DNA from: an uncultured Pseudomonadota bacterium
GTDB taxonomy: Bacteria > Pseudomonadota > Alphaproteobacteria > RF32 > CAG-239
NCBI GenBank assembly: GCA_902767055.1
Contig: CACXFX010000182.1
Coordinates: forward strand, 1 to 5,176
Reading direction: 5' to 3'
DNA: 5,176 nt
Below the pieces are notes generated by a model, which was not told where the DNA came from, ran no database searches, and saw only the letters and a list, made by a program, of their open reading frames with translations. Made by a program: the position numbers and the translations under genes. The stretch's first letter is position 1; the number at the start of each line of letters is the position of its first letter. This document shows, one piece after another, positions 5,077 through 5,176 of the stretch.

Positions 5077-5176
5077 ATGAAAAAATGGGTTTTACTTTTA
5101 GGTGCTGTTTTACCTTTTTGCTTAAATGCACAAAGCATATCAAGCGGCAGTTGCGGTGAAAATTGTCAGTATACGG
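5077..5176 (+). CDS. Start of a secreted protein, cut by the window end
   Basis: Only 33 complete codons are present. Residues 1-18, MKKWVLLLGAVLPFCLNA, form a clear signal peptide with likely cleavage after LNA, so the product is exported. The mature start, QSISSGSCGENCQYT, contains a closely spaced cysteine pair (CGENC). From memory, SGxCGxNxxY/WT-like starts are seen in secreted BspA-type leucine-rich repeat proteins of gut bacteria, where they precede a beta-strand region and repeats. Too little is visible to confirm this. The start is supported by GGAGA at 5066-5070. It is the first gene downstream of the strong promoter and structured leader at 4768-5049 and is probably controlled by them. 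No frameshift is visible in the part present. Confidence 0.75.
   Translation, partial: MKKWVLLLGAVLPFCLNAQSISSGSCGENCQYT

Noticed and set aside
1..5176. CRISPR arrays, insertion sequences, tRNA genes
   Set aside because: No regularly spaced repeats, no transposase or terminal inverted repeats, and no tRNA cloverleaf were found on either strand.

Overview
This window looks like a chromosomal segment from an AT-rich, Gram-negative, probably alphaproteobacterial genome. Three things point that way. The lipid II flippase MurJ is followed directly by an NfuA/Nfu-type iron-sulfur scaffold that carries both the Nfu N-terminal and the NifU-like domain, a pairing typical of Alphaproteobacteria. A periplasmic glucosaminidase-fold protein and a two-TM sensor kinase indicate a Gram-negative envelope. 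The low GC, the diverged proteins and the start of a secreted, Cys-containing protein would fit an uncultured host-associated alphaproteobacterial lineage. The taxonomic call is inference.

Layout: bases 1-131 are a very AT-rich leader. Four same-strand genes follow with almost no gaps: murJ (132-1706), an nfu scaffold gene (1710-2216), a secreted Bax/FlgJ-like glucosaminidase-fold gene (2217-3116) and a membrane sensor histidine kinase (3120-4754). Gaps of 0 to 3 bases imply one operon. No response regulator gene is present. Bases 4755-5076 hold no confident protein gene. They do hold a near-consensus sigma70 promoter, a leader rich in competing hairpins, two terminator-like hairpins with U tracts and a short open frame that ends inside the second terminator. 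A secreted protein gene begins at 5077 and runs off the window.

How the parts relate: MurJ and the glucosaminidase-fold protein both concern peptidoglycan, and the kinase has a periplasmic loop and a cysteine-bearing PAS domain. An envelope or redox sensing role for the operon is plausible but unproven. The two most notable points are the glucosaminidase-fold protein, which has His where the family has its catalytic Glu, and the strongly promoted leader RNA before the last gene, which looks like an uncharacterised attenuator or riboswitch-like element or a stand-alone small RNA.
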